Shown here in pieces: positions 42,443 to 51,523 of a stretch of DNA of 64,000 nt (its first letter is position 1; each line of letters opens with the position of its first letter). A program made the position numbers and the translations under genes. The stretch covers positions 248,001-312,000 of the forward strand of contig NZ_JALAHQ010000002.1 in NCBI RefSeq assembly GCF_036983985.1. The letters are read 5' to 3'. The notes below the pieces were generated by a model that searched no databases, was not told the origin of the DNA, and saw only the letters and a list, made by a program, of their open reading frames with translations. This DNA comes from Alishewanella metallidurans (GTDB lineage Bacteria > Pseudomonadota > Gammaproteobacteria > Enterobacterales > Alteromonadaceae).

Positions 42443-43118
42443 GGCGGGTCTCCAAACGACCATCACGCATTAGTACATGACGGTCTAAACGTGACGCTAA
42501 TTGCAGATCATGGGTAACAACAATAAAACTGGTTTTTAGCTCTTGGTTTAAACTACGCAGTAACTGATAAACCGACTCAGCAGTGTGCTGATCAAGATTA
42601 CCAGTAGGCTCATCGGCAAGCACCAATGCGGGTTCGCCAACCAAAGCTCGCGCAATAGCAACACGTTGCCGCTCGCCACCACTTAACTCAGCTGGCCGGT
42701 GACTAGCTCGATGGCTTAAGCCTACCCGCTCTAGCATAACCGCGGCACGTTTTTGTGCGTCTGCTGCCGGTAAACCACGAATTAGCAGTGGCATTGCTAC
42801 GTTTTCTAACGCGGTAAAATCCATTAACAAATGATGAAACTGGTAAATAAACCCGAGTTTCTCATTACGTAACTTTGCTTTTTGGCTTGCCGTTAACGCC
42901 GCAACGTTTTGATCAAGAATGCTCAAACGCCCAGTGTCAGGTTTATCCAAGGTGCCTAAAATATGCAATAACGTACTTTTACCTGAACCTGAACTCCCGA
43001 CAATAGCTAGCATGTCGCCACGGTTAATACAAAGATCAACATCGTGTAAAACGTCAGTTACTTGTTCACCATCGCGATAACTCTTACAGATTTTTTCTGC
43101 CGTTAATACGTTATTCAT
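42435..43118 (-). CDS. lolD: Lipoprotein-releasing system ATPase LolD
   Basis: 227 residues. Walker A VGSSGSGKSTLLHILG, signature LSGGERQRVAIARAL, Walker B ALVLADEPTGNLD, and VVTHDLQLA. Energises the LolCDE complex at the cytoplasmic face. The stop overlaps lolE and the start overlaps lolC by 8 bases, so all three are coupled. Confidence 0.97.
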   Translation of the reverse strand: MNNVLTAEKICKSYRDGEQVTDVLHDVDLCINRGDMLAIVGSSGSGKSTLLHILGTLDKPDTGRLSILDQNVAALTASQKAKLRNEKLGFIYQFHHLLMDFTALENVAMPLLIRGLPAADAQKRAAVMLERVGLSHRASHRPAELSGGERQRVAIARALVGEPALVLADEPTGNLDQHTAESVYQLLRSLNQELKTSFIVVTHDLQLASRLDRHVLMRDGRLETRHG

Positions 43119-44310
43119 CTCGTAATATATCCGCCGGATTAATACTTACCGCCCGTTTCGCCGGATACCACACGGCAAGCAGAGTTAGGGTTATTGCACT
43201 GAGTAAAATTAAACAAAGTTGACCAAACTGAATATCTACAGGCAAGGTAATTCCCGCCGCCAGCTGCATACCTAATAGCGCTAATAATGGGTTTAATTGC
43301 CAACATAGCAGCACACCAACTATCACGCCGGTAACGGCGCCAATGACGCCATTAATTAACCCTTGCACAGCAAATATGGTAAATAATTGCCGGTCAGTCA
43401 TACCTAGGGTTTTTAAAATGGCAATTTCAGCTTGTTTATCAGTGACCATCATTACCAAAGCAGAAACAATATTAAAGGCAGCAACAGCGACAATTAATAA
43501 TAACATTAACCACATCATCGCCTTTTCCATTGCTACTGCGGCAAATAACTTGCCTTGGCTTTGGCGCCAATCGGTAACTTGTAACTGTTGTTCGCTGGCC
43601 AGCTTTAACGCAAGTTGCGGCGCTGAAAAAGGCTCGGTTAACGTTACGCGCCATTGCGACTGTGTATTATTGACACCCGCTAAGCGGGTTAAATCAGATA
43701 AATTTGTTACGGCAAGGTGCTTATCAACGTCAGAGCCAGTTTCTAAAATACCTGCCACGCTAAACAAGCGTTGCCGCGGTACCCAGCCCATCGGCGTATA
43801 ACTACCGGCTTGTGGTAACATAAACCTTAATGAGTCACCGACTGATACTTCAAGCTGCTCGGCTAGCCCTCGCCCGAGCAGTACGCTATAGCGCTGCAAA
43901 GAAAACTGCTGCCAGTCACCGACTATCAAGGCTTGTTGCATAAAATGTGGCAAAGCATCAACAGTTACACCTTGCAGCAACACACCGGTGAGCTGTCGTG
44001 GTGACTGCACTAAGGCTTCAACTTGCAAAAATGGGGTAATTTGCTGTACCAGTGGATTTTTCGCAAGCGCAGGCTGCCAATGATTAACGGTTTCGAGTGG
44101 CGCGGTAATAACTAAATGTGGGATCACGCCCAAAATACGTTTTTTTAATTCGCCTTCAAACCCGTTCATTACTGAACTGACAATAGTTAGCGCCATAACG
44201 CCCAGAAAGATCCCTGCCACAGAAAATAGCGTAATAAAGGAGATAAAGGCATTTCCCGAACGGCTTTTGCTATAGCGAAATCCGACGAACAAACTGACAG
44301 GTAACGACAT
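43111..44310 (-). CDS. lolC: Lipoprotein-releasing system permease LolC
   Basis: About 399 residues from the ATG at 44310 (MSLPVSLFVGFRYSKSR), which matches the LolC N terminus. A longer reading to 44361 starts inside the predicted -10 box at 44357-44362 and is rejected. Four membrane helices, periplasmic domain, SSVMNGFEGELKKRILG signature. In the E. coli complex LolC binds LolA. First gene of lolCDE, divergent from the PilZ gene. Confidence 0.93.
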   Translation of the reverse strand: MSLPVSLFVGFRYSKSRSGNAFISFITLFSVAGIFLGVMALTIVSSVMNGFEGELKKRILGVIPHLVITAPLETVNHWQPALAKNPLVQQITPFLQVEALVQSPRQLTGVLLQGVTVDALPHFMQQALIVGDWQQFSLQRYSVLLGRGLAEQLEVSVGDSLRFMLPQAGSYTPMGWVPRQRLFSVAGILETGSDVDKHLAVTNLSDLTRLAGVNNTQSQWRVTLTEPFSAPQLALKLASEQQLQVTDWRQSQGKLFAAVAMEKAMMWLMLLLIVAVAAFNIVSALVMMVTDKQAEIAILKTLGMTDRQLFTIFAVQGLINGVIGAVTGVIVGVLLCWQLNPLLALLGMQLAAGITLPVDIQFGQLCLILLSAITLTLLAVWYPAKRAVSINPADILRDE

Positions 44311-44356
44311 CCTAATATTCAGGACAAGGCCCACGTTAGATGGTAAAGTGGCGACG

Positions 44357-44385
44357 ATCATAGAGATTATTGTCAGTTATGACAA
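44357..44385 (-). promoter_or_regulatory. lolCDE promoter
   Basis: Minus-strand -35 TTGTCA (44380-44385), 17-bp spacer, -10 TATGAT (44357-44362). The -35 lies in a 6-bp inverted repeat TTGTCA-GTTA-TGACAA (44370-44385). The -10 is 47 nt before the chosen lolC ATG. Confidence 0.6.
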
Positions 44386-44406
44386 GCAGCTTGCGAAGGT
44401 AACGCA

Positions 44407-45006
44407 ATGAGTGACTTAACATTAAAACAGCTAGCTGATACCTATCAGGATTATTTCAGTGTTGAGCATGGTATTAACATTAACGCTAAAGCCATTAATG
44501 GCCCACTACCGTCAACTGCAGCATTAGACGCGGCAATTCCACCGCCATTTCTGCTCGCATCTAATGTGAATAGCTTAAGTGGTTCAGCGTTGCGTTCATT
44601 AAACCGGCTAGGTGAAATGGCTGAAGAGCTGGCAAATTATTTACAACAACAAGCACGCAAAATTGATTTATTGCTTCATTATGTATTGCAGCAACAAGAC
44701 AATGCTAACGAGCGCTTTATTACGCAAAGCTTTGGTGCTAGTGGCTGTAGTTATTTAGCAAACACACCGTTGGCGCCGCTTACCGTACTAGAGTTAAAAT
44801 TATTTCTTGATAATAACGACGGTGCGGTTTTTTGTTATGCGCAGGTGCTTAGCTGCGAGCAGCAAGCAGAAAAATGGCAAATAAAGGTTGTATTTACACG
44901 CATCAGAGACGAAGATCGCGAACTGATTGTGCGTGCTAGCTTGCATCAGCAATCAAAACTATTAAAACAGAAAGCCGAGCAACGTCAGCAACATTCATCA
45001 TCTTAG
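44407..45006 (+). CDS. PilZ-domain protein
   Basis: 199 residues, soluble. A helical N-terminal region (to about 100) precedes a PilZ-like C-terminal beta domain (QSFGASGCSYLAN, LELKLFLDNNDG, IKVVFTRIRDEDRELI). The usual RxxxR and DxSxxG c-di-GMP motifs are not clear, so nucleotide binding is uncertain. Ribosome site AAGG. The same gene precedes mfd in Shewanella and Alteromonas relatives. Function unknown. Confidence 0.75.
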   Translation: MSDLTLKQLADTYQDYFSVEHGININAKAINGPLPSTAALDAAIPPPFLLASNVNSLSGSALRSLNRLGEMAEELANYLQQQARKIDLLLHYVLQQQDNANERFITQSFGASGCSYLANTPLAPLTVLELKLFLDNNDGAVFCYAQVLSCEQQAEKWQIKVVFTRIRDEDRELIVRASLHQQSKLLKQKAEQRQQHSSS

Positions 45007-45042
45007 TATTGGCTATGGCGCATTAAAGGTTAGTCGTTTTTC

Positions 45043-48000
45043 ATGGATCTGATCTCAGTATTACCACAAATTAAGCATAATACCGACCAATTGCATTGGG
45101 GCAATTTACAAGGTGCTGCCTTGCCGTTAGCTATTGCACAACTATTGCAGCAGCAAGCCGCACCCTATCTGTTATTAGTGCCGGATACACCTAGCGCGTT
45201 GCGTTTAGAACAAGAACTCAGCGTGTTTTTTCACAATGTTGAGTGTCCAATCCTCACGCTGCCTGATTGGGAAACTCTGCCCTACGATATTTTCTCACCG
45301 CATCAAGATATTATTTCTCAGCGCTTAAAAACACTGTACCAATTATCACGGTTAAAGCGCGGCGTAGTTATTGTGCCAGTAAGCACACTGTTGCTGCGTA
45401 TCTGTCATCGCGATTATTTAGAGCAAAACAGCTTTTTAATTAAAAAAGGCCAACAAGCAGATTTAGCCGCAATAAAATTGCAATTAGCGGCTGTTGGTTA
45501 TCGCAGCGTTGACCAGGTCATGGAACATGGCGAGTTTTCAGCCCGCGGTTCAATACTTGATCTTTATCCAATGGGTGCAAGCGTACCCTATCGAATAGAC
45601 TTTTTTGATAACGACGTTGATGGTATCCGTACCTTTGACCCCGATAATCAACGTAGCCAAGCTCAAGTTGATTATATTGAATTGCTGCCAGCGCATGAGT
45701 TTCCCACTGACAAAGCGGCAATTGAACGTTTTCGCATGGCGTATCGCGAACGCTTTTCGGCAAGAAATGAAAAAGAATCTTTATATCAGCAAGTTACTCA
45801 TGGCATATTGCCAGCAGGTATTGAGTATTATTTACCGCTATTTACTGAAAAAACCGCAACCTTATTTGATTACTTACCTGTCGATACCCGCTGTCTATTA
45901 TTAGGCGATACCGAACACAGCGCGGAACGGTTTTGGCACGAATTAAGACGACGCTACGACGACAGAGCAATAGATTTACTGCGGCCTATTTTGCTACCCA
46001 ACGAGCTTTACTTATCGGTTGATCAGTTATTTGGCAGCTTAAAAGCATACAGCCGCATTCGTTTAAGCCAAGCCGCGCTGCCAGAACGTGCGGGGCAAGG
46101 TAACGCTCTGGTAACAACACTGGCTGATCTTAGTGTCAATCATCAATTAAAAAATCCACTACAAGCCTTACAACAATTTATTATTCAGCTTAAACAGCAG
46201 CAAGGCCGAGCCCTATTTTTTGTTGAAAGTGAGGGCCGTCGCGAAAGTTTGCTGCAGTTGCTGCACAAAGCTGGAATGCGTATTGCGCAGTTTGACGACC
46301 TAACCGCGTTTAGTGCCAGTAAAGACGATTTAGGTATTGTTATTGGCGCCTTAGAGCAAGGCGTGCTAATTGAGCAACCAAAACTATTTGCTCTAATTAG
46401 TGAAAACGAGCTATTTGGTCAAAAAATTAGCCAACGCCGGCGCCGTAAACGTAGCCAACAAGTGTCAAGCGACACGGTTATTCGTAACCTTGCAGAGCTA
46501 AATATTGGCCAACCGGTTGTCCATTTGCAGCACGGTATTGGCCGCTACCAAGGGCTGCAATTACTTGATGCTGCGGGTATTAGCGCTGAGTTTGTTACCA
46601 TAGAATATGCCGGCTCAAGCAAGCTCTACGTGCCGGTAACCTCGCTACACTTACTTAGTCGTTATAGTGGTAGCGATGCGGAACACGCACCGTTGCATAA
46701 ACTGGGTAACGATACCTGGGAAAAATCACGGCGCAAAGCTGCCGAAAAAGTACGTGATGTCGCGGCAGAGTTACTGGATGTGTATGCTCAACGCGCCGCA
46801 CATAAAGGCTATGCCTTCGCCTTAGACGAGAGCCAATATGTAATATTTGCCGATAGCTTTCCGTACGAAGAAACCCCTGATCAACAAGATGCCATTGATG
46901 CGGTGTTACGCGATATGCAAACGCCACAACCCATGGATCGCTTAGTGTGTGGTGACGTTGGCTTTGGTAAAACTGAAGTTGCCATGCGCGCAGCTTTTGT
47001 TGCGGTCAATGATGGCAAGCAGGTTGCAATACTAGTGCCGACCACACTTTTGGCGCAACAACACTTTGAAAACTTTAAAGACCGCTTTGCGAACTGGCCA
47101 GTGCGAGTAGAAGTGCTGTCTCGTTTTGTCAGCAGTAAAGAGCAAAAAGCCATTTTAGAAGATGTGGCAAACGGTAAAGTGGATATTTTAATTGGCACGC
47201 ATAAGCTGTTGCAGGATGACATTAAACTGCATGATTTAGGTTTACTTATTGTCGATGAAGAACACCGTTTTGGCGTTCGGCAAAAAGAAAAGATTAAAGC
47301 CCTACGCGCGAATATCGACATCTTAACCCTCACCGCTACGCCAATACCGCGTACGCTAAATATGTCCATGTCGGGCATGCGTGACCTCTCTATTATTGCC
47401 ACGCCACCAGCACGGCGTTTAGCGGTAAAAACCTTTGTTCGTGAATATGAAAATGGCTTGATCCGAGAATCGGTAATGCGCGAGATATTACGCGGCGGTC
47501 AGGTCTATTTTTTACATAACGATGTTGCCAGTATTGAAAAAATGGCCAGTGACTTAGCTGAATTACTACCTGAAGCCATTATTGGTATTGCCCATGGCCA
47601 AATGCGCGAGCGTGACCTTGAACAAATTATGGCTGATTTTTATCATCAGCGTTTTAATTTGCTGCTGTGTTCTACCATCATTGAAACGGGCATAGATGTC
47701 CCTACTGCTAACACTATTATTATTAATCGCGCCGATAATTTTGGTTTAGCACAACTACATCAGTTACGTGGCCGTGTTGGCCGCTCGCATCATCAAGCTT
47801 ATGCCTATTTGTTAACACCTCCGCCAAAACGTCTTACCAAACATGCCGAAAAACGGCTAGATGCCATTGCCAGCTTAGAGGATTTAGGTGCAGGTTTTGC
47901 CCTAGCTACCCACGATTTAGAAATTCGCGGTGCCGGTGAACTATTAGGTGATGAGCAAAGTGGCCAAATAGAATCAGTCGGTTTTAGCCTGTATATGGAT

Positions 48001-48519
48001 ATGTTAGAGCAAGCGGTAAATGCATTGAAAAACGGCCGAGAACCCAGTTTAGATGCTATGCTCAGCCAACAAACAGAAATAGAATTACGCATACCCGCAC
48101 TGTTGCCAGAAAGCTATATACCCGATGTTAACTTGCGGCTATCTTGCTATAAAAAGCTGGCATCAGCACGTAATATTGACGAGCTAGACGAAGTACAAGT
48201 AGAGTTAATAGACCGTTTTGGTTTACTACCCGATGCGGCAAAAAACTTAGTCGCTATTTCCGAATTTAAATTACAAGCACAAACACTGGGCATTCGTCGT
48301 ATCGAGGCCAGCAGCAAAGGCGGTGTGGTAGAATTTGGTGAGAAAACAGCCGTGTCGCCAGCTTACATCATTGAATTAATTCAAAAGCAGTCAAGGGTAT
48401 TTAAACTTGAGGGTGGACAAAAGCTACGTTTTAATATCGTCGCAAATGATGGTGCTGAACGCCTAAGCTTAATTGCCAATATGCTGTCGGATTTTGCCAA
48501 ACATAGGGTACAAAAATGA
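45043..48519 (+). CDS. mfd: Transcription-repair coupling factor
   Basis: 1158 residues, close to E. coli Mfd (1148). Removes RNA polymerase stalled at DNA lesions and recruits UvrA. N-terminal UvrB-like modules, a CarD-like RNA-polymerase-interacting domain (near 490-580, LQHGIGRYQGL), then a translocase with Walker A CGDVGFGKTEVAMRAAF, DEEH box and TATPIPRTLNMSM, and a C-terminal domain. The TGA overlaps the csiV start (ATGA). Confidence 0.98.
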   Translation: MDLISVLPQIKHNTDQLHWGNLQGAALPLAIAQLLQQQAAPYLLLVPDTPSALRLEQELSVFFHNVECPILTLPDWETLPYDIFSPHQDIISQRLKTLYQLSRLKRGVVIVPVSTLLLRICHRDYLEQNSFLIKKGQQADLAAIKLQLAAVGYRSVDQVMEHGEFSARGSILDLYPMGASVPYRIDFFDNDVDGIRTFDPDNQRSQAQVDYIELLPAHEFPTDKAAIERFRMAYRERFSARNEKESLYQQVTHGILPAGIEYYLPLFTEKTATLFDYLPVDTRCLLLGDTEHSAERFWHELRRRYDDRAIDLLRPILLPNELYLSVDQLFGSLKAYSRIRLSQAALPERAGQGNALVTTLADLSVNHQLKNPLQALQQFIIQLKQQQGRALFFVESEGRRESLLQLLHKAGMRIAQFDDLTAFSASKDDLGIVIGALEQGVLIEQPKLFALISENELFGQKISQRRRRKRSQQVSSDTVIRNLAELNIGQPVVHLQHGIGRYQGLQLLDAAGISAEFVTIEYAGSSKLYVPVTSLHLLSRYSGSDAEHAPLHKLGNDTWEKSRRKAAEKVRDVAAELLDVYAQRAAHKGYAFALDESQYVIFADSFPYEETPDQQDAIDAVLRDMQTPQPMDRLVCGDVGFGKTEVAMRAAFVAVNDGKQVAILVPTTLLAQQHFENFKDRFANWPVRVEVLSRFVSSKEQKAILEDVANGKVDILIGTHKLLQDDIKLHDLGLLIVDEEHRFGVRQKEKIKALRANIDILTLTATPIPRTLNMSMSGMRDLSIIATPPARRLAVKTFVREYENGLIRESVMREILRGGQVYFLHNDVASIEKMASDLAELLPEAIIGIAHGQMRERDLEQIMADFYHQRFNLLLCSTIIETGIDVPTANTIIINRADNFGLAQLHQLRGRVGRSHHQAYAYLLTPPPKRLTKHAEKRLDAIASLEDLGAGFALATHDLEIRGAGELLGDEQSGQIESVGFSLYMDMLEQAVNALKNGREPSLDAMLSQQTEIELRIPALLPESYIPDVNLRLSCYKKLASARNIDELDEVQVELIDRFGLLPDAAKNLVAISEFKLQAQTLGIRRIEASSKGGVVEFGEKTAVSPAYIIELIQKQSRVFKLEGGQKLRFNIVANDGAERLSLIANMLSDFAKHRVQK

Positions 48520-49601
48520 GTAAAGCGGTAAGTCTGGGTTTAATATGCGCAGCTTTGTTTAGCACTGCATTAAGTGCGCAAGAGCAGCGCTGGTTTGAAA
48601 TAGAGTTGCTGGTATTTAGCCAGACACCGGCGGCTGAATTACAAGAAACCTTTAGCGATACCGTCACACCAATAAAGCCTGGGCGCGCTTATGATTTACT
48701 AACACCACGCTACCAAACCGACTTAACAGGTCTATTGGAAGCATTACCTTTGTGTAATGCTGCGCCGACGTTAGCAACAGAATATCGCTTTAACCTAAAC
48801 CTACCAAAACAGCTTTGTCTGTTCGAACCGCAGTTACCAAGTTGGCAGCAAAACAGTGTATTTGAATCACGCTATATAAACAGTAAACTGCCCTATCCTG
48901 CGCATATCGGCCCACTTATTACCGGAAATGGCGAGCAGCAAACTCAGCCTTATTTGGCTGAGCAGTCGTCGCTGCAACTAACTGACCTTGCTATTAAAAT
49001 TAAACGCCAAGCGGGTGTTAACCTATTATTGCATACCAGTTGGCGCCAAGCTCCGGTAACAGAGCGACGCGCTATAGCAAGTCGCTGGTTTGCCGGCAAA
49101 AACTTTAGCCAACAATTTGATTATTGGGGCCAGCCAAAAACGACGGCACAAAGTAGCAACGATACCGCTCTGCTTAATGACACGAATCAAGCAGAACAAC
49201 TACGCCTTAATAGCAGCGCTCAATCGTCAAGCGAGCTTATCGCTAACATTGAGCAATTGTTACAACAACTTAACGCTAATAATCAGTTACCTGAGCGTCC
49301 CGCCTCAGCGTTAGAACAAACGAGTAGCAGCGATAGCTTAGCCGTCCGTAATCTGCCAGATCAAGTATGGCAACTTGATGGTCTATTTAAACTGCATTTA
49401 GACCACTATTTGTTTGTAAATACCGAGTTTAATTTACGCATACCTGCTAAAGCCAGCTTACAAACTGTAAACGTAAGACAAAGCCGCAGAGTAATCAGTG
49501 GTGAAATACATTATCTTGATCATCCTTATCTCGGTATTGTGTTGCAAATACGTCGTTATGAGCCAGCAATAGCAACCGAAGAGCTAACGGCACAGCCATA
49601 A
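48516..49601 (+). CDS. csiV: CsiV-family envelope protein
   Basis: 361 residues with a signal peptide (about 1-20, cleavage near LSAQ). The mature part begins RWFEIELLVFSQ, the CsiV family hallmark. A low-complexity Ser/Gln/Asn region (about 210-280) is followed by a C-terminal beta-rich domain (QVWQLDGLFKLHLDHYLFV). In Shewanella CsiV is a cell-envelope protein linked to cyclic-di-GMP and cell-surface phenotypes; I am unsure of details. Start overlaps mfd by four bases, matching the known mfd-csiV neighbourhood. Confidence 0.82.
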   Translation: MSKAVSLGLICAALFSTALSAQEQRWFEIELLVFSQTPAAELQETFSDTVTPIKPGRAYDLLTPRYQTDLTGLLEALPLCNAAPTLATEYRFNLNLPKQLCLFEPQLPSWQQNSVFESRYINSKLPYPAHIGPLITGNGEQQTQPYLAEQSSLQLTDLAIKIKRQAGVNLLLHTSWRQAPVTERRAIASRWFAGKNFSQQFDYWGQPKTTAQSSNDTALLNDTNQAEQLRLNSSAQSSSELIANIEQLLQQLNANNQLPERPASALEQTSSSDSLAVRNLPDQVWQLDGLFKLHLDHYLFVNTEFNLRIPAKASLQTVNVRQSRRVISGEIHYLDHPYLGIVLQIRRYEPAIATEELTAQP

Positions 49602-49755
49602 TATTATCTCGTGACCTTTGTAGCACTTTTGTTGTAAAATAAGCCCTAAACGTAAAGCCTGTTACAGGATTACACTTTTATACAAAACAATACGGGTAAA
49701 TAATGCTATGTTTTCTTATCATTAGCTTATCCGTTTTGTTTAAGTGCAGAGTATC

Positions 49756-50037
49756 ATGCAGACTTTAGCTCCAAAGCTGGAATTTTCTCCTCAGCAATAC
49801 TTAACATTATTGGCATTATTAGTCTTAGCTAGTGTATGTAATCCAATGTTAGCTTGGCTATTTCCATCTATTGCCGGCAGTGTATGGTTAACTGTCTTGC
49901 CTCCTCTGATTGGTATTTATCAGTTACTGCTGTTTTTTCGTAATCTTGGTATTATTAGTTTACCTAACGCCGCATACTACTCCGCGTTATTAGCCCCTTT
50001 ATTTGCATTAAGTTTTTACTCGTTTGTACTGCATTAA
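49756..50037 (+). CDS. Small orphan membrane protein
   Basis: 93 residues from ATG 49756; a GTG at 49744 would add four. Three hydrophobic segments (about 16-40, 45-63 and 73-92). No family recognised. The ribosome site is weak (AGAG). It lies between csiV and the YlqF-type GTPase gene with 150 bp upstream that shows no clear promoter. Codon use looks like its neighbours. Real gene likely but not certain. Confidence 0.6.
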   Translation: MQTLAPKLEFSPQQYLTLLALLVLASVCNPMLAWLFPSIAGSVWLTVLPPLIGIYQLLLFFRNLGIISLPNAAYYSALLAPLFALSFYSFVLH

Positions 50038-50095
50038 CATACCTTTAGTCATTTTTAAGTTATTATAGCGCCCACTCTGACAGTGTGGAGGGCAT

Positions 50096-50140
50096 ATGCA
50101 CCTCTTTAGTTGTTTGTTATTCGCTATTTTAAGGTACTAA
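50096..50140 (+). CDS. Possible 14-residue leader peptide upstream of the YlqF-type GTPase
   Basis: ATG to TAA, encoding MHLFSCLLFAILRY, with GGAGGG just before its ATG. Its last codons contain the ribosome site (AAGG) of the downstream GTPase, whose ATG follows the TAA by three bases. This layout could couple translation of the two, but no cognate amino-acid signal or attenuator is evident. Confidence 0.3.
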   Translation: MHLFSCLLFAILRY

Positions 50141-50143
50141 CTA

Positions 50144-51079
50144 ATGTCTATTAACTGGTTTCCGGGCCATATGCACAAAGCCCGCAAAGAAATTGCCGAA
50201 GTCATGCCGCAAGTCGATATCATTATCGAAATGTTAGATGCGCGTATCCCCTTTTCCAGTGAAAACCCATTAGTCCCGCAGCTTCGTCGCAACACGCCCT
50301 GCATTAAAGTATTGAATAAAGCTGATTTAGCCGACCCCATATTAACCCAGCGCTGGGTCGAGCATTTTGATAGCCAGTCAGGGGTTAAAGCCATTCCTAT
50401 TAGCCAGCAAAACCCTGAGCATATTCGCGCCCTACTACAACTATGTAATGACATGCTGCCCGAGCGAAACCTTGAAATTCGTGGTGCTCGAGCCATGATC
50501 ATGGGTATACCTAACGTGGGTAAATCTACATTAATTAATACCTTAGCTGGGCGTATTATCGCCAAAACCGGTAACGAAGCCGGAGTTACAAAAACACAGC
50601 AACGGATTAAGCTAGATAACAACGTTACCTTAACCGATACGCCAGGCTTTTTATGGCCCAAACTTAGCCCGCCGACTTGTGGTTATCGCTTAGCGGTAAC
50701 GGGCGCGATTAAAGATACCGTATTTGATTATGCCGATATCGGCATGTTTGCCGCAGAATATCTATTAGCTACCTATCCGCAAGCCGTGATGCAGCGTTTT
50801 GGTTTAACCGAGTTGCCAGAGAATGATCTGGCCTTAATGGACGCTATAGGCATTAAACGTGGCGCCATGCGTAAAGGCGGTATTGTCGATTTAGAAAAAG
50901 TTGGCAGCATACTGATCACCGAATTACGTGCCGGCAACCTTGGCGCTATTACCCTCGAAACACCAGAAATGGTTAGCCAAGAACAAATTGACGCTAAAGC
51001 GGCTGAAGCAAGCAAAGCCATTGATAAAGCGCAGCGTGAAGCAGAACGTAAGCGCAAAGCGCAAAAGAAATACCGCTAA
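50144..51079 (+). CDS. ylqF: Circularly permuted ribosome-biogenesis GTPase (YlqF/RbgA family)
   Basis: 311 residues. G motifs in permuted order: NKADL (G4) first, then GIPNVGKSTLIN (G1) and DTPGFLWPK (G3). A C-terminal helical region ends in a Lys/Arg-rich tail. In Bacillus RbgA acts in large-subunit assembly; the role in gammaproteobacteria is inferred. Ribosome site AAGG lies within the small upstream ORF. No sign of truncation. Confidence 0.93.
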   Translation: MSINWFPGHMHKARKEIAEVMPQVDIIIEMLDARIPFSSENPLVPQLRRNTPCIKVLNKADLADPILTQRWVEHFDSQSGVKAIPISQQNPEHIRALLQLCNDMLPERNLEIRGARAMIMGIPNVGKSTLINTLAGRIIAKTGNEAGVTKTQQRIKLDNNVTLTDTPGFLWPKLSPPTCGYRLAVTGAIKDTVFDYADIGMFAAEYLLATYPQAVMQRFGLTELPENDLALMDAIGIKRGAMRKGGIVDLEKVGSILITELRAGNLGAITLETPEMVSQEQIDAKAAEASKAIDKAQREAERKRKAQKKYR

Positions 51080-51100
51080 TGGTAAGTCACTTTATGCTTG

Positions 51101-51129
51101 TTGATGTTGTAGCTGCACGTTACTATAGC
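51101..51129 (+). promoter_or_regulatory. Promoter of the His-rich protein/czcCBA operon
   Basis: -35 TTGATG, 17-bp spacer, -10 TATAGC, 19 nt before the start codon of the first gene. No metal-regulator (MerR or CzcR) gene is adjacent in the window. Confidence 0.5.
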
Positions 51130-51148
51130 AAGCTTATTTGAGGCTGAG

Positions 51149-51478
51149 ATGCTGCGCAAAACCATTGGCTTAGTTATATTACTGATCATTATGCTTAACC
51201 ATGCGGTTGTGGCGTGCGATGCTATGATTATACATATGCCTGATCATGCCCATGCCTATGCCAGCTTAACCGATACCCACCTCAATCAGGTACATAACAA
51301 CGATCACAGCAGCAAAGACGATGCAGACCAACACAGCGCGCATGCCCATGTCAGCTGCCATATTGCCTTTTTTAATGGCGTAGAATTACTTAATTTTAAT
51401 AATTCAGCCATCAGCTGCGCTAACCTTAGCTGCCAAACCATAAGTTACAGCCCACCAGTACCGCCTCCTAACGTTTAA
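51149..51478 (+). CDS. Small exported His-rich protein leading the czc operon
   Basis: 109 residues with a signal peptide (about 1-22, cleavage near VVAC or after). The mature part is rich in His and Asp between residues 30 and 72 (DHAHAYAS, HNNDHSSKDDADQHSAHAH) and has several cysteines, including SCHIAFF, SCANL and SCQT. Ribosome site GAGG. It precedes czcC by 45 nt, so a periplasmic metal-binding role (Zn, Co or Cd) is plausible. I do not recognise a named family. Confidence 0.75.
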   Translation: MLRKTIGLVILLIIMLNHAVVACDAMIIHMPDHAHAYASLTDTHLNQVHNNDHSSKDDADQHSAHAHVSCHIAFFNGVELLNFNNSAISCANLSCQTISYSPPVPPPNV

Positions 51479-51523
51479 TCCTGTTCGCTTTTTACCCTAA
51501 TATGAACTTACAGGAGCATACCT

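Noticed and set aside
43343..43801. 152-residue plus-strand frame within lolC
   Set aside because: Antisense shadow without motif or ribosome site.
46881..47402. 173-residue minus-strand frame within mfd
   Set aside because: Antisense shadow in the most conserved part of mfd; composition rich in Ser/Cys as expected from the opposite strand.
50137..50661. 174-residue minus-strand frame over the YlqF-type GTPase gene
   Set aside because: Antisense shadow of a well-supported GTPase gene; no ribosome site or motif.
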